Assembly (NCBI GenBank): GCA_003260075.1
Contig: QLIY01000748.1
Coordinates: 1-64,000, forward strand
Direction of reading: 5' to 3'
Length of the DNA stretch: 64,000 nucleotides
Source of the DNA: Phallusia mammillata
Lineage: Eukaryota > Chordata > Ascidiacea > Phlebobranchia > Ascidiidae
The notes under the pieces are model-generated. The model saw only the letters and a program-made list of their open reading frames with translations. It did not search any database and was not told the origin of the DNA. Position 1 is the stretch's first letter. The number at the start of each line of letters is the position of its first letter. The translations under genes were made by a program, and so were the position numbers. Shown here piece after piece: positions 45,287-55,900 of this stretch.

Positions 45287-45539
45287 CTGTAGTTTCAGGT
45301 AGCAAAAAAATTGCAACTTCGTTACATTCCAACCAGATCACATTGCGGTGTTGCGTGATGTTCCTGTCTTGTGTTTTGCATTGTAGTAATGAGTAGGAGG
45401 CAACATGCGTGGTTTGAAGGTGTAGCAAGGAAGTGACGAAACTATTCGGTTACTGGCCAAGATCATAATATAACTTCTTAATAATTATGTTTGCAACAAT
45501 TAAATATCGAATAATAAGATTACTAAGCATTTTGTTTAT

Positions 45540-45780
45540 ACAAGCTATTGCTTATAGGCATAATATCAAGTTTATCGAGCTTTTCTGGCAAATGTATTTT
45601 TATCCCGACGTTTCGACGTCATATACAGGTCGCCTTTATCAGGGTAAATAACACTGAATGCGCGTAGTGCAGTGCACGATAAACAAAGAAAAATAATTAA
45701 ACGCAAACAGGTCACAACGCAACGAAAACACTGCAGTGTTAAAATACAATTGCCAGAAGAGCTGTATTCACTTGAACATT
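45540..45780 (-). repeat. Hammerhead-bearing repeat, first family
   Basis: Minus strand at 45615-45650: CTGATAA (core G changed), a stem GGCGACCT / TGACGTC, GAAACGTC. Same family as 1100-1225, 16905-17010, 26385-26640, 33950-34320, 53020-53100 and 63885-64000. Confidence 0.6.
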
Positions 45781-46063
45781 GTGTTTACGAAACTACAGGG
45801 TTGAATAATAACCAGGAAAAGCAGTCACTCCTTGCCCTGAATGTGACATTGTCTGCAGGAAAGTCAACAGGAGGTCTCTCCGCAAACAAATCGGGCAGAA
45901 ACCAAAACCACGTGACCACCGCTGCTGACGTGCGCTGCGTCACAAGCTACGTCACAAGTCACGTGACAGGCTCAACGGCGTTTCCGCTTGTGAAAGTGGA
46001 TTCAGCGTTCAGCAGCAGCAACATCAGCAGTAGCAGCTTGTGTATGTGTGTGAGTGCGAGGTA

Positions 46064-46795
46064 ATGGAAGGTGTAGAGTGGTACCACGGGTCGATAACCC
46101 GGCATATTGCTGAAGCTTTGCTGATGGCAAACGGCAAGGAAGGAAGTTTCCTTATGAGGGACGTACCCGGGGCGTATTGCTTGTCTGTCAGAAGTCGAGA
46201 TGCCGTTAAACATTTTAAAGTGGAACAAACCAAGACGGGGATTACATTCGCGCATTCTGAGTTCGATGACATGGACCAACTACTGCAAATGTTCGCTAAC
46301 CAGGTGATTCTGTGCAGTCAAGCTGGGAGTTTGTCGAAAAACTTTGACGAAGGAACGCTGATCACCCTGAAGCATCCCTACCCCAAGCAAGTCGAGGAGC
46401 CCGATAATTATGATGAAAAAATGATGATGCATTCGACAATTCATGTGAATGCTACACTAGATGACTTGAAACAACAGACTAAAGCGATTCCTCTCGCCTC
46501 AAAATCGGGTTTCCTCACGAAACAAGGAGGAAACTTTAAGACATGGAAATTGAGGTGGTTTGTTGTGGTTAGAAATGAACTGAGTTATTACGAAAGTCGC
46601 TCTAGCGAACGCCCGATAAACACAATCAACTTGGAGGAGTGCTACAAGTTGTCTGTTTGTGAACTACCGGGTAGGAGCCATTGCTTCAACCTCGAGCTCC
46701 CCGGAAGAACCTGGTATTTCTCAGCGAACTCTCAGGAAGAATTGAACGAGTGGACGACTATCATCGACTGGAAAATGAAAAGAAACCGAAAATAG
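46064..46795 (+). CDS. DAPP1: DAPP1/Bam32-like SH2-PH adaptor, single exon
   Basis: Adaptor that links phosphotyrosine signals to PI(3,4,5)P3/PI(3,4)P2 at the plasma membrane. 243 aa. SH2 at about 6-104 starts WYHGSITRH and keeps the phosphotyrosine-binding Arg32 in FLMRD. The HPYPKQVEEP linker leads to Tyr116, the match of the Src-family site Tyr139 of human DAPP1. PH domain at about 148-240 begins SGFLTKQGG and has the K-K-R lipid-binding pattern (Lys153, Lys162, Arg164). First ATG after an in-frame TAG at 46031-46033. It shows no introns although every neighbour does and human DAPP1 is spliced: intron loss or an old retrocopy. An upstream non-coding exon cannot be ruled out (GAG|GTAATG just before the start). 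Confidence 0.93.
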   Translation: MEGVEWYHGSITRHIAEALLMANGKEGSFLMRDVPGAYCLSVRSRDAVKHFKVEQTKTGITFAHSEFDDMDQLLQMFANQVILCSQAGSLSKNFDEGTLITLKHPYPKQVEEPDNYDEKMMMHSTIHVNATLDDLKQQTKAIPLASKSGFLTKQGGNFKTWKLRWFVVVRNELSYYESRSSERPINTINLEECYKLSVCELPGRSHCFNLELPGRTWYFSANSQEELNEWTTIIDWKMKRNRK

Positions 46796-47515
46796 AAGCC
46801 GTGTGTTGCGTCACAACGGATGGCCTATGGCGTGTTGAGCCTTGTCATTGTTCTGGCGAGAGACCTTTAAGTGGCTATTTTCGGTTATTTAGTTGATGTT
46901 GCCTTTACCAAAATTCGGCTTCTCTGGGATTTATTGATGAACTACAGAAGGCAAATGACAACAGTAGGTGCGATGTTTGTGAACTTTGAACTCTGACCTT
47001 TGAATTATGAGACTTGTGTATGTTGTTTTGTGCTTCTGCTCTGCTGTTTTTAATATTCTTCAGCGTCCGAAACTGAAACCTGGAAACAAGCACTTCTTGT
47101 TGATTTTTTTAGGTTTTTTGTTCAAAGCAAATTGTTGAGATTGTGTTGTTATTTGTTAAAACTGTGGTGACCTAATATTTCGTTGTTGTTTGATGGCCTG
47201 TTTATAATGACAGGAAATTATATACCAGTCATTACCGGCAGAAAATTTCCCTGTGGTGCAAAAAGTAAACAAAATTTATGTAGTTAACACAGCAAGTGTT
47301 AACGTTGATCAGACCTGTCTAGTTGTCTGGACATTTCTCTGTGTTCACCCAAACTGCCGTATTTATTGATTAAGACCTCCTGTCTTGTCTGTTGCTCTTC
47401 GCCTTTCTCTTAATGTATGCGACCTTTATATGATGTCTAAAGCGAGAAAAATATGAAACAATCCCATTTAAATTTTACTTGTACTAAAGGTTAAAGATTA
47501 CTTTTCCCTTCCATC

Positions 47516-47692
47516 AGTGCCGGATTAAGGGTCTGCTGGCCTGTAAGCACATTTTATAAGTGGCCCGAAAATCAGGGTTGCCAACTAAAAAATTATAATT
47601 ATCAGTGTTGCCAAATCATTCAAAGTGGCCTGGATTTTTGACTGGCCTGTAGGCACTTGCCTACTTTGCCTAATGGTTAATCCGGCACTGCC
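47516..47692. mobile_element. Short inverted-repeat element with CAGTGCCGGATTAA ends
   Basis: Ends are CAGTGCCGGATTAA and TTAATCCGGCACTG; a second, longer diverged copy spans 47893-48147. Confidence 0.65.
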
Positions 47693-48659
47693 ATGTTGGT
47701 GTTTTGTAATACGCGACATCGTAAGAAGAAAGCATTTTATTTCGTTTATGCGTAACATGTCGGTGTTACCTACATAAAGCACTCAATGTCGAAGTATTTT
47801 CCCGTTCAAACAAAAGATAAAGTTTTTCATAATTTTAGGACACTTAGAGGTGAATGCGGTGATTTGGCAAAGTTGCTAATTTACATGGAAGGCGGTGCCG
47901 GATTAACCATTAAGCAAAGTAGGCACGTGCCTACAGACCAGTCAAAAATCCAGGTCACTTTACAACAACGATCTTTGTGATATTGATTTGGCAACACTGA
48001 TAATTCTAATTTTTTAGTTGGCAACCCTGATTTTCGGGCCACTTAAATGCAACACTGGTAATTCTAATTTGTTAGTTGGCAACCCTGATTTTCGGGCCAC
48101 TTATAAAATGTGCCTACAGGCCAGAAGACCCTTCATCCGGCACTGCAACGTGGCCTATTGTATGCGCCTCTTCTAAAAAGGTTCAATCTTTTGACGAAAA
48201 ACGGCAGAAAAGTTTGCCAGATTTCGCTCAGTTTGGATGTGCGCAGACTTAACAATGAATCTCTGCTTAGTACAGAATGCACGGGCATAAATATTCTCAG
48301 TAAAGCTACAAGTCAATGTTTATCTGTATATGGGTTGAAGGGGTGCCCGATCATTTAAACAAGTTCCTGCCCATATTTGTATGTAAGGTATATTTTGTCA
48401 TTTCGGCGGTTCTGTTGCCATCGACGCGGTTAGACCAGAGGCATTGAAACAAACTCTAAATCCGAATCTCCATCTAGTACATATACTAAAAAAATTAGAA
48501 CGACTTCAAGATGCCCCTTCATTACAACTTGGTCAAATCAGCTGAATAAGGGCGTGAAAAAAAAGTTGAAGTTTATTGACGAAACCAAGTGCAACTAGTT
48601 TCAGTTTGACGGTTTATATTTACTTCGTTGGTTTCATTCAGGGAACAAACCCTTAACAT

Positions 48660-49084
48660 CAGTGGTGGGATTCAGCCGGTTCGCACCGGTTCTATAGAAC
48701 CGTTTCGGGGGGGGGGAGCAGCACGGCGTCAAGTTAAATAAAACCAACAAAAGGAATGCAACTTGGTGCTACACAACAGAGGGGCGACGCAAAGATAAAG
48801 AAAAAAGCAATTAATCGGTGACAGAAAATTCAAGACAGGCGCGATTGAACCTGAGGTATTTTCCCAAACTCGACGCATTAGGCAGAATTTCTGTAGACTA
48901 GATGAACCCCTCAAAACTTAATCAAGGATTTGAAGAAATTGTGATTTGTGTAAGAGGCTGTGTTCTACCCAATCCCCGAAAACCTGAAGGACGAAACCAA
49001 AGTTTCCAACGCAGCGACACCACGCTGAACTTTTATACTCGGGGGGGGGGTCGGCTGAAAAATATTTTTTGAACCCCACTACTG
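48660..49084. mobile_element. hAT-type element split by a haplotype block
   Basis: Left end CAGTGGTGGGATTCA, right end CCCACTACTG, flanks cttaacat / cttaatat. Between gaps 48707-48716 and 49041-49050 lies a copy of 49130-49440. Confidence 0.8.
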
Positions 49085-49957
49085 CTTAATATGCAAGAAT
49101 AGGTATTTTAAGTTTTAACGTAATTTCGCCGCTAGCAGCACGGCGTCAGGTTAAATAAAATCAACAAAAGGGCGCAACTTGGTGCTACACAACAGAAAGA
49201 AAAGGGGGCAACGCGGAGTTGAAGGGTTAAAGCAATTAATCGGTGAAAGAAAATCCAAGACAGGCGCGATTGAACCTGAGGTAGGCCTATTTGCACAAAC
49301 TCGACGCATTAGGCAGAATTTCTGCTGATTAGACGAGCCCATCTTAAAACTTAGTTAGGGATTTGAAGGATTTGTGCATGAGGCTGTGTTCTACCCAATC
49401 CCCGAAAACTTAAAGCTAATTAACGAAACCAAAGTTTCCAACGCAGCGACACATCGCTGAACTTTTATACTCTGCTGTTTCCTTTCAGGGAAATTCTTAA
49501 CATGCAAATTTTCGCAAAAAATATGCAAATTTGCTGGACTTTGTACTGTGGCGGTATGTGATGAGTTTTTGACTAAAAATAAACACACGAAGTAAGATTA
49601 GAGTAGTACATTGTATTGGCATTTGTTTCAATTTTTTTTAAAATAAACGGTGAACTGGATACCTCAGTTTTCATAGATTTAATTGAACAATTGACATCTT
49701 TAAAATACAGTAATAGGCGGGGCGAAATAAATCTTTGAAAAAAGAGAAAATTTGTGAATTTTGATCAGAGCCATAGAAATCAAATTAATTTATTGAACAA
49801 ACCGTTCCGGTTGAATAAGTTTTGACTGTAATCGTCACCGGAATTCAGTCATGCGTGCAATTGTGTTTGTGTACATTTGTGAATTTGTGGCAAAAATCAT
49901 TGCTCCAGTAAAATTTCTGGTTATTTTATTAATTAGAGGTACTAGAGGCATTTAAAC

Positions 49958-52900
49958 ATGGACAGTACAGTTCTGGTGTCAAGACCGACTTTCAACGATG
50001 AGAATTTTCACCAGACTTACGACGTGAACGAAAAAAATCGACTGGGTTATCGCGAACAACTGCAACGATTTGCGAGAAGCCAAACTCAGTGTTCGCTTCA
50101 CAGGTTGGTGTAAATGTTTTGGTTGTATAAATATGGGGTAAATATAGTTAAAGTACAAGTTTGCAGTGTTTTGGAATTCTGTAAACTCTTGTTGCGAAAA
50201 TATATGATTTGGGTAAAACATAAAAATCCCCAAAGCGGGTTCATTCACAAAATAAAGCTGCAACTTGGTAAGGTGGTAAACAGTATCCTGTGATTCGTTT
50301 TGGTGTTGTTTATTAAAAACAACTGTTGCTTTAAAAATGCTCTGGCTGAGGGTTTATTGAGAACAATGGTTCAATTTCAACTGCTCAAGAAAATACTTGT
50401 GCATTTATTCTTTCTCACTACTACTATTGGTGAATCAATCTATCACTGCATTTTGACATTGCTTTTAGTTGACCTTGAGTAAAACACCCAACATGCCATT
50501 TAAAAATACTCTTCACCCAGCCTACAGAGTATGGCAGCTGCAGGCGTGATTTTTGTAAACAGACTTTTCTTCAGTTTAGCCCCAAAGTCATTTAATTGCC
50601 CTGCCATGGTCTCTATTGCTGGCTTTGAGCCTGCTGAAATTGGTTGAGCACAGATGAAATGTTGGTGCAGCTCGAACAAGATCTCGTCAGGGACTGACAT
50701 GTTCTGCAGTCAGGTCCCATGAAACCATAAGGACCACATGTTTTACACCATCTGTAGACTAAACTTTTTTTTGGCTGGCTCTTTGTTAAAAGTTTTTTGT
50801 GTTATTCTGTCACATTTGTGTAACTGATTAAATTTATACTTTAATATTTAGATTTTGGAAAATTCTGGTGAGTTTTTTTCCTGTCTTCTTGTGGCTGCCC
50901 AAGTACAAGAAGAAATATATTGTTGGTGATTTAATAGCAGGATGGACAGTTGGAGTGATAAGGATCCCACAAGGTCAGTTTGTTGCAAGGATCCCATCAA
51001 AATACTTTGAACAATTTGTTTCACATGTGCAGGTATGGCATATGCTTTACTTGCCGGAGTTCAACCTGTGTTCGGTCTCTACAGTTGTTTCTTTCCTGTT
51101 CTACTTTGGTTTGTTTTTTCAACGTCAAAACACACATCAGTAGGTGAGGACTAAGATTTAATCTGCATTGCTGTGTAACTTACCAACTCATTATCACTTT
51201 AAGTCAACAATCTGTCTGACAATTTGTCGTAAGGTGATAGGTGTGTAAATATCCGGTTTGTCCAATTCTTCTGTGCATACAAGTTGTGTGTACTCTTTTT
51301 GTCCATAACCTTTTTTGTGTAATCTTTTTTGAAAATTGATTACTCCTTTATGTGTGAAGTTTGCCTGAAAACAAACTGTTAATAAAGTTCAAATGCTTTA
51401 AAAGCCTTATCATGATTGTTTAATCATTGACAAAGAACACCACATTTCAAGGCAGCAATTGTTAGGAAACATTGTTAAAGAAGTGTCAATATAATTCTAT
51501 TGCTTAGTGTAAACAAACTGAGAAAATCTCTAGCACAATCCGTTACCAAAGTGTATTTCATTAACAACTAATGCTGTATCAATGTGTTACATGAATGTTA
51601 TCTGTTTGCACTGTAAGATGGTAAACAACTTTTTATTTCACCTAGGTACGATGGCTGTTGTTTGTTTAATGATCCAAAACTTAATTGACATCCACGTTCC
51701 TGATATTATTCCTTCGTATAACGGAACTCAACTGCTTTTAAACGGGAAAGCTGTGGATTTGGAGAAAGTGGATCCTCAATATATTATAACAGGTGAACAA
51801 AAATACACATATTGTTTATTAACAAAAAATTATTTGATTTGCAAAAACATTTTTTATTTAACATGTATTAAAACACAAGTCATTCATCTTTATGAATTCA
51901 GATAAATATATTTCGTACATATGTGGCATCTTCAATGTCATATTCAAATAGAAAGAACGACTCGATGTTTTAATAAGTTTCAATCAATAAGCACAAGGTT
52001 CATTGTAGTCTTCATCCACCAAGCAACAAGCTGGGAGGTTCTGGTTTAAAGTATTTGACGATTTTGTTGTTATCCTGTCTGTTAAGATATTATTAATCAG
52101 GATAGGTCTGTGGTGAAGCTATAGGTTAATATTTATTTGCCTCATAACCATTATTTAACGGGGTTTTGTGTTCAGATTCTGAAAATAATCGATTATTAAA
52201 CGATTCAAGTTTTCTTGATGACAAACTTTCCAATCTTGAAGCAGAGAAAATTCAGGTTGCATGTTCAGCGACTTTGCTGGTTGGGATTATCCAGGTTTGA
52301 TAAGTTTCACTTCTTTCAGTAGAGTTTAGTAGTTTTTTGTTGGATTTTTTTTTTTCGGACCAATAAAATATTCTCAAAAAACATGAACAAATATTTTTTA
52401 ATTGTAGTTGAAACATAACTGTAAATATGTTGAATCGAAAACATGCCATGAACCAGTTGAAAACCTGTGGTTTGATTGCAAAGAAACAAAGGAAAACAGA
52501 ATTGCATGAAAATGTCATGTTTAAAATGAAAACAATAAATAAAACCGATTTAAAACCTGACTAACATTCAATAGGATAAACATATTTTAGAACCTATTAT
52601 CTGCTAACATTAAGCGAAAATTACATTATTAACAAACTTTGAAAGAAACCTGAAATAACGACAAACTTTTTTTAGCTTTCGATGGCACTTTTGCGTCTTG
52701 GATTTTTGACAACTCTGCTCTCGGATCCAGTTATTCAAGGTTTTACGACCGGTGCGGCATTTCATGTTATGATGTCACAAGTGAAATATCTGTTCGGGCT
52801 TGCAAAGTATGTTGGAAAGTACAACGGACCGTTCGCGTTGTTTAAGGTGGGAAAATGTTATGTCAGAATAAAGGCATTTAACTTATAGATAACATAAATA

Positions 52901-55900
52901 TAATAAAACAAGAATCTCTGACCTTTCCTGTTTTGTTTAATAGACGTTAAAAATACAACAGACCGTTTGCATTGTTAAAGGTGGAAAAAATAAATTATGT
53001 CAGGTTAGAAGTTTTAACAGATAGGCTGTTGCTGTCAAGCGTAATATTAATTTTATAGAGCTCTTCTGGCAATTGCATTTTTGTAGAGACGTTTTCGGCA
53101 AGCTCCATAAAATAGGTGTTTTAACTTTTGTACAACAAAAACATAAATGAAATGAAAAACAGTGCCCTTTTATACTTTTTCTTTACTGTTATAGACGTTG
53201 GGCGACATTCTACATCATTTACCACAATCAAATATTGCTGATGTCATCATTTCTGCGATTGCACTCCCAACTCTCCTAGTGGTCAAATATCTGAACGAGC
53301 GTTATAAACAAAAGTTGCGCAATATTCCCATTCCCGTCGAGCTTATCCTGGTTGTCCTGGCAACAGTGATATCATACTTCGGCAACTTGGACGACCCTCC
53401 GTACAACGTGAATATTGTTAAGACAATACCAACTGGGTAGGTGGTGACTCAGCATATTTTGGTGGTGACTTAGCATTCTAGGTGCTGACTCAGCATATTT
53501 TAGTGTATGACCCAGCATAATTTTGTGTGGGATGTTTTTTTGTCTGATGGCTTGGTGCATAGAAATCTTAGATTATACTCGTAGCATACACTTTGTGTTG
53601 TAGCTGTCACACAAACTTAAAACCTGGTATTTTATGCTGATTCAACCACAGTATTTGAACCACATGTACCCCAACAACTATAACCTGTCAAAATCCCTTT
53701 TTATGCAGTAATAAATTTATCAAATCAAACAGATAAATTACAAATTATAAGTGTCCTTATTGGTGGAAAATAAAAAATGCTGGAAAACCCAAAGTTTTTG
53801 CTGGGTTTTACCGGGAAAGTTTGGGGGGGGGGCCAATATTTGAACCACATGTACCCCAACAACTATAACCGTTCAAAATCCCTGTTTATGCAGTAATAAA
53901 TTTATCAAATCAGACAGATAAGAAAGAAATGCTGGAAAACCCAAAGTTTTTGCTGGGTTTTACCGGGAAAGTTTTTATGCCCCAAGGATTGAAACTGATT
54001 TTAGCACATGTTCTAACACATTGCCACCCTGATTATTATCAATTATAATTATCTATCCACCTGTTACAAGTGGTCACTGCCCGATAAACTACGTTGGCCG
54101 CAAACAAACCGTTTACTTTGACAAAACCCGTGCAAACAAACCTAGTGAGGATGAGGCTGATATCCTGTCATAAAATGCTTGAAGAAATGTTTACATCAAG
54201 TCTCATTGATGATAAGGTTAATAGCTCACCATTAAATACCTCATAAATGTATTTGCACAAAAAGCCCTAAAGAGGAAAAAAAACACAGTGTGTTAGTGTG
54301 AGACGTTTGACCTAATTTTCCTGGTTATTTACAAAAGTTTAATCTGGAAACATTAAAAGGGGCCACATTTCCACCAAAAATACAGAACTTAACAAGCTAT
54401 TCCTTGCAAACAGTAACAATATTTTTCAACTATAAACAAACCTACAATTTTTTTTCAAAAGTTTCAATTTTAAACTTTAATATTTATGGCTCTGCAATAG
54501 GTGGGAGGACCTGGTGCTGGTGCTGTGTTAACAACATTCCATAAATTGCATCTGTAGTGATTAGTTATGTGTCTTATACAAAATGTAATTTGCTTTGTCA
54601 ATTAAGGTTGGGTTTTTGGGGCATTGGTTGCTTTTATTGCGTGAAATTGAAATACTGGCCACAAATTTAAACACCTGAGATGATGCTTAAATGCTATTTT
54701 CCTTATTTTTGTTTCAGATTTCCCGATTTTTCGATGCCAAGTCGTACAGATTTATGGAGTGAAATGGTCACTGATTGTCTCATCATGGCTTTCATTAGTG
54801 TGGCTATTTCATTGTCTCTGACGAAAATATATTCGGACAAACATGGATATGACGTTGATGCCAACCAGGTCTGTTGTAAAATTGATTTGCTCAAACACTT
54901 ATACAGCATTGCTTGGGAGCAAAAAATATTTTTTAGAGAATTTTAGCGGCCTCTTTGTGATTTTTTGACCATTTTTTATGAACTGTCCTGCAGTTAAATT
55001 TTCAGCTTTGTTGCTTAAAATTTCTGTTTGTAACAGAACGACTAAAAGAATCCCAAACCTCACCATATGTGTGTCTTGTTATAAAAAAGAAATAAAAGGG
55101 ATTTGCAGATTGGAAAATACTGCTTTAAACCTATTTTAAAAAAACACAAACTTTCTTTGAAATGTGAGGTCCTTATCTCTGATAGATGGAAATACAAAAT
55201 TTATACACAGGACTACACATGTATGCAAACCTCCCATGGATGTCCTGTACAGAAATTTTGCATCACTTTCCATACAACAACCGAATAACAGTTTTGCTTA
55301 TTTTCCTCAGGAAATATTTGCACTTGGAATTTGCAACACAATCCCGGCATTTCTTAGTTCATTTGCTGTTGCTGCCTCATTGTCAAGAACCGCTATACAA
55401 GAATCCACAGGTGCATCCCTTGATACAAACACCATGTTTTTTTTTGTTTTTTTATATGTATTTTGTCGTTCACGGGGTTCGAACCCAGGAACCTCCCGGG
55501 ACAAATCCCGATCAGGTTTGTTATGTCTGTATGTGGGTCAGGCGCACCAGGCCATTCGGCCAAGTTCTCACCCGAAACACCATGTTCACTAATAAATCAG
55601 TTTAAGCAGGAGATTTACAAATTTTTTAGTGTATGATCCTGCAAAATTTTGTGTCAAATGTTTCTTTTTAGTCTAGTTGCAAAGAGAGCTTAAAAAAACA
55701 TCAAATCACATGACCTAAACAACCCGTATTTTATGCTATTTAAACTTTTCTTTCTTCCTATCAACTGCACAGTTCATTCATTTTACAATTGTTTTTGTTT
55801 GTGTACAGAATTAATAAAGTTCTGTTACAAAACGGTTTTTGTTTTTAGTAAAATACAATTTCACTATTACAATATGTTTGTTACTGCAATTCAAAGCAAA

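Larger units (their letters stand above)
43443..46063. other. Spacer between CDK and DAPP1-like genes
   Basis: CDK 3'UTR, two hAT-type elements (43783-44096, 44994-45286), a hammerhead-type repeat at 45540-45780, and the DAPP1 5' region with GCA-rich sequence. The open frames at 44097-44347 and 45672-46064 are low-complexity or repeat-derived. Confidence 0.5.
46796..49957. other. Spacer between DAPP1-like and SLC26 genes
   Basis: DAPP1 3'UTR, then repeats: CAGTGCCGGATTAA-ended elements at 47516-47692 and 47893-48147, a split hAT element at 48660-49084, and a haplotype pair 48717-49040 / 49130-49460. No conserved coding sequence seen. Confidence 0.5.

Noticed and set aside
45672..46064. 130-codon frame upstream of DAPP1
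   Set aside because: Starts inside a dispersed repeat and ends in GCA-rich leader; no domain, different frame from DAPP1.
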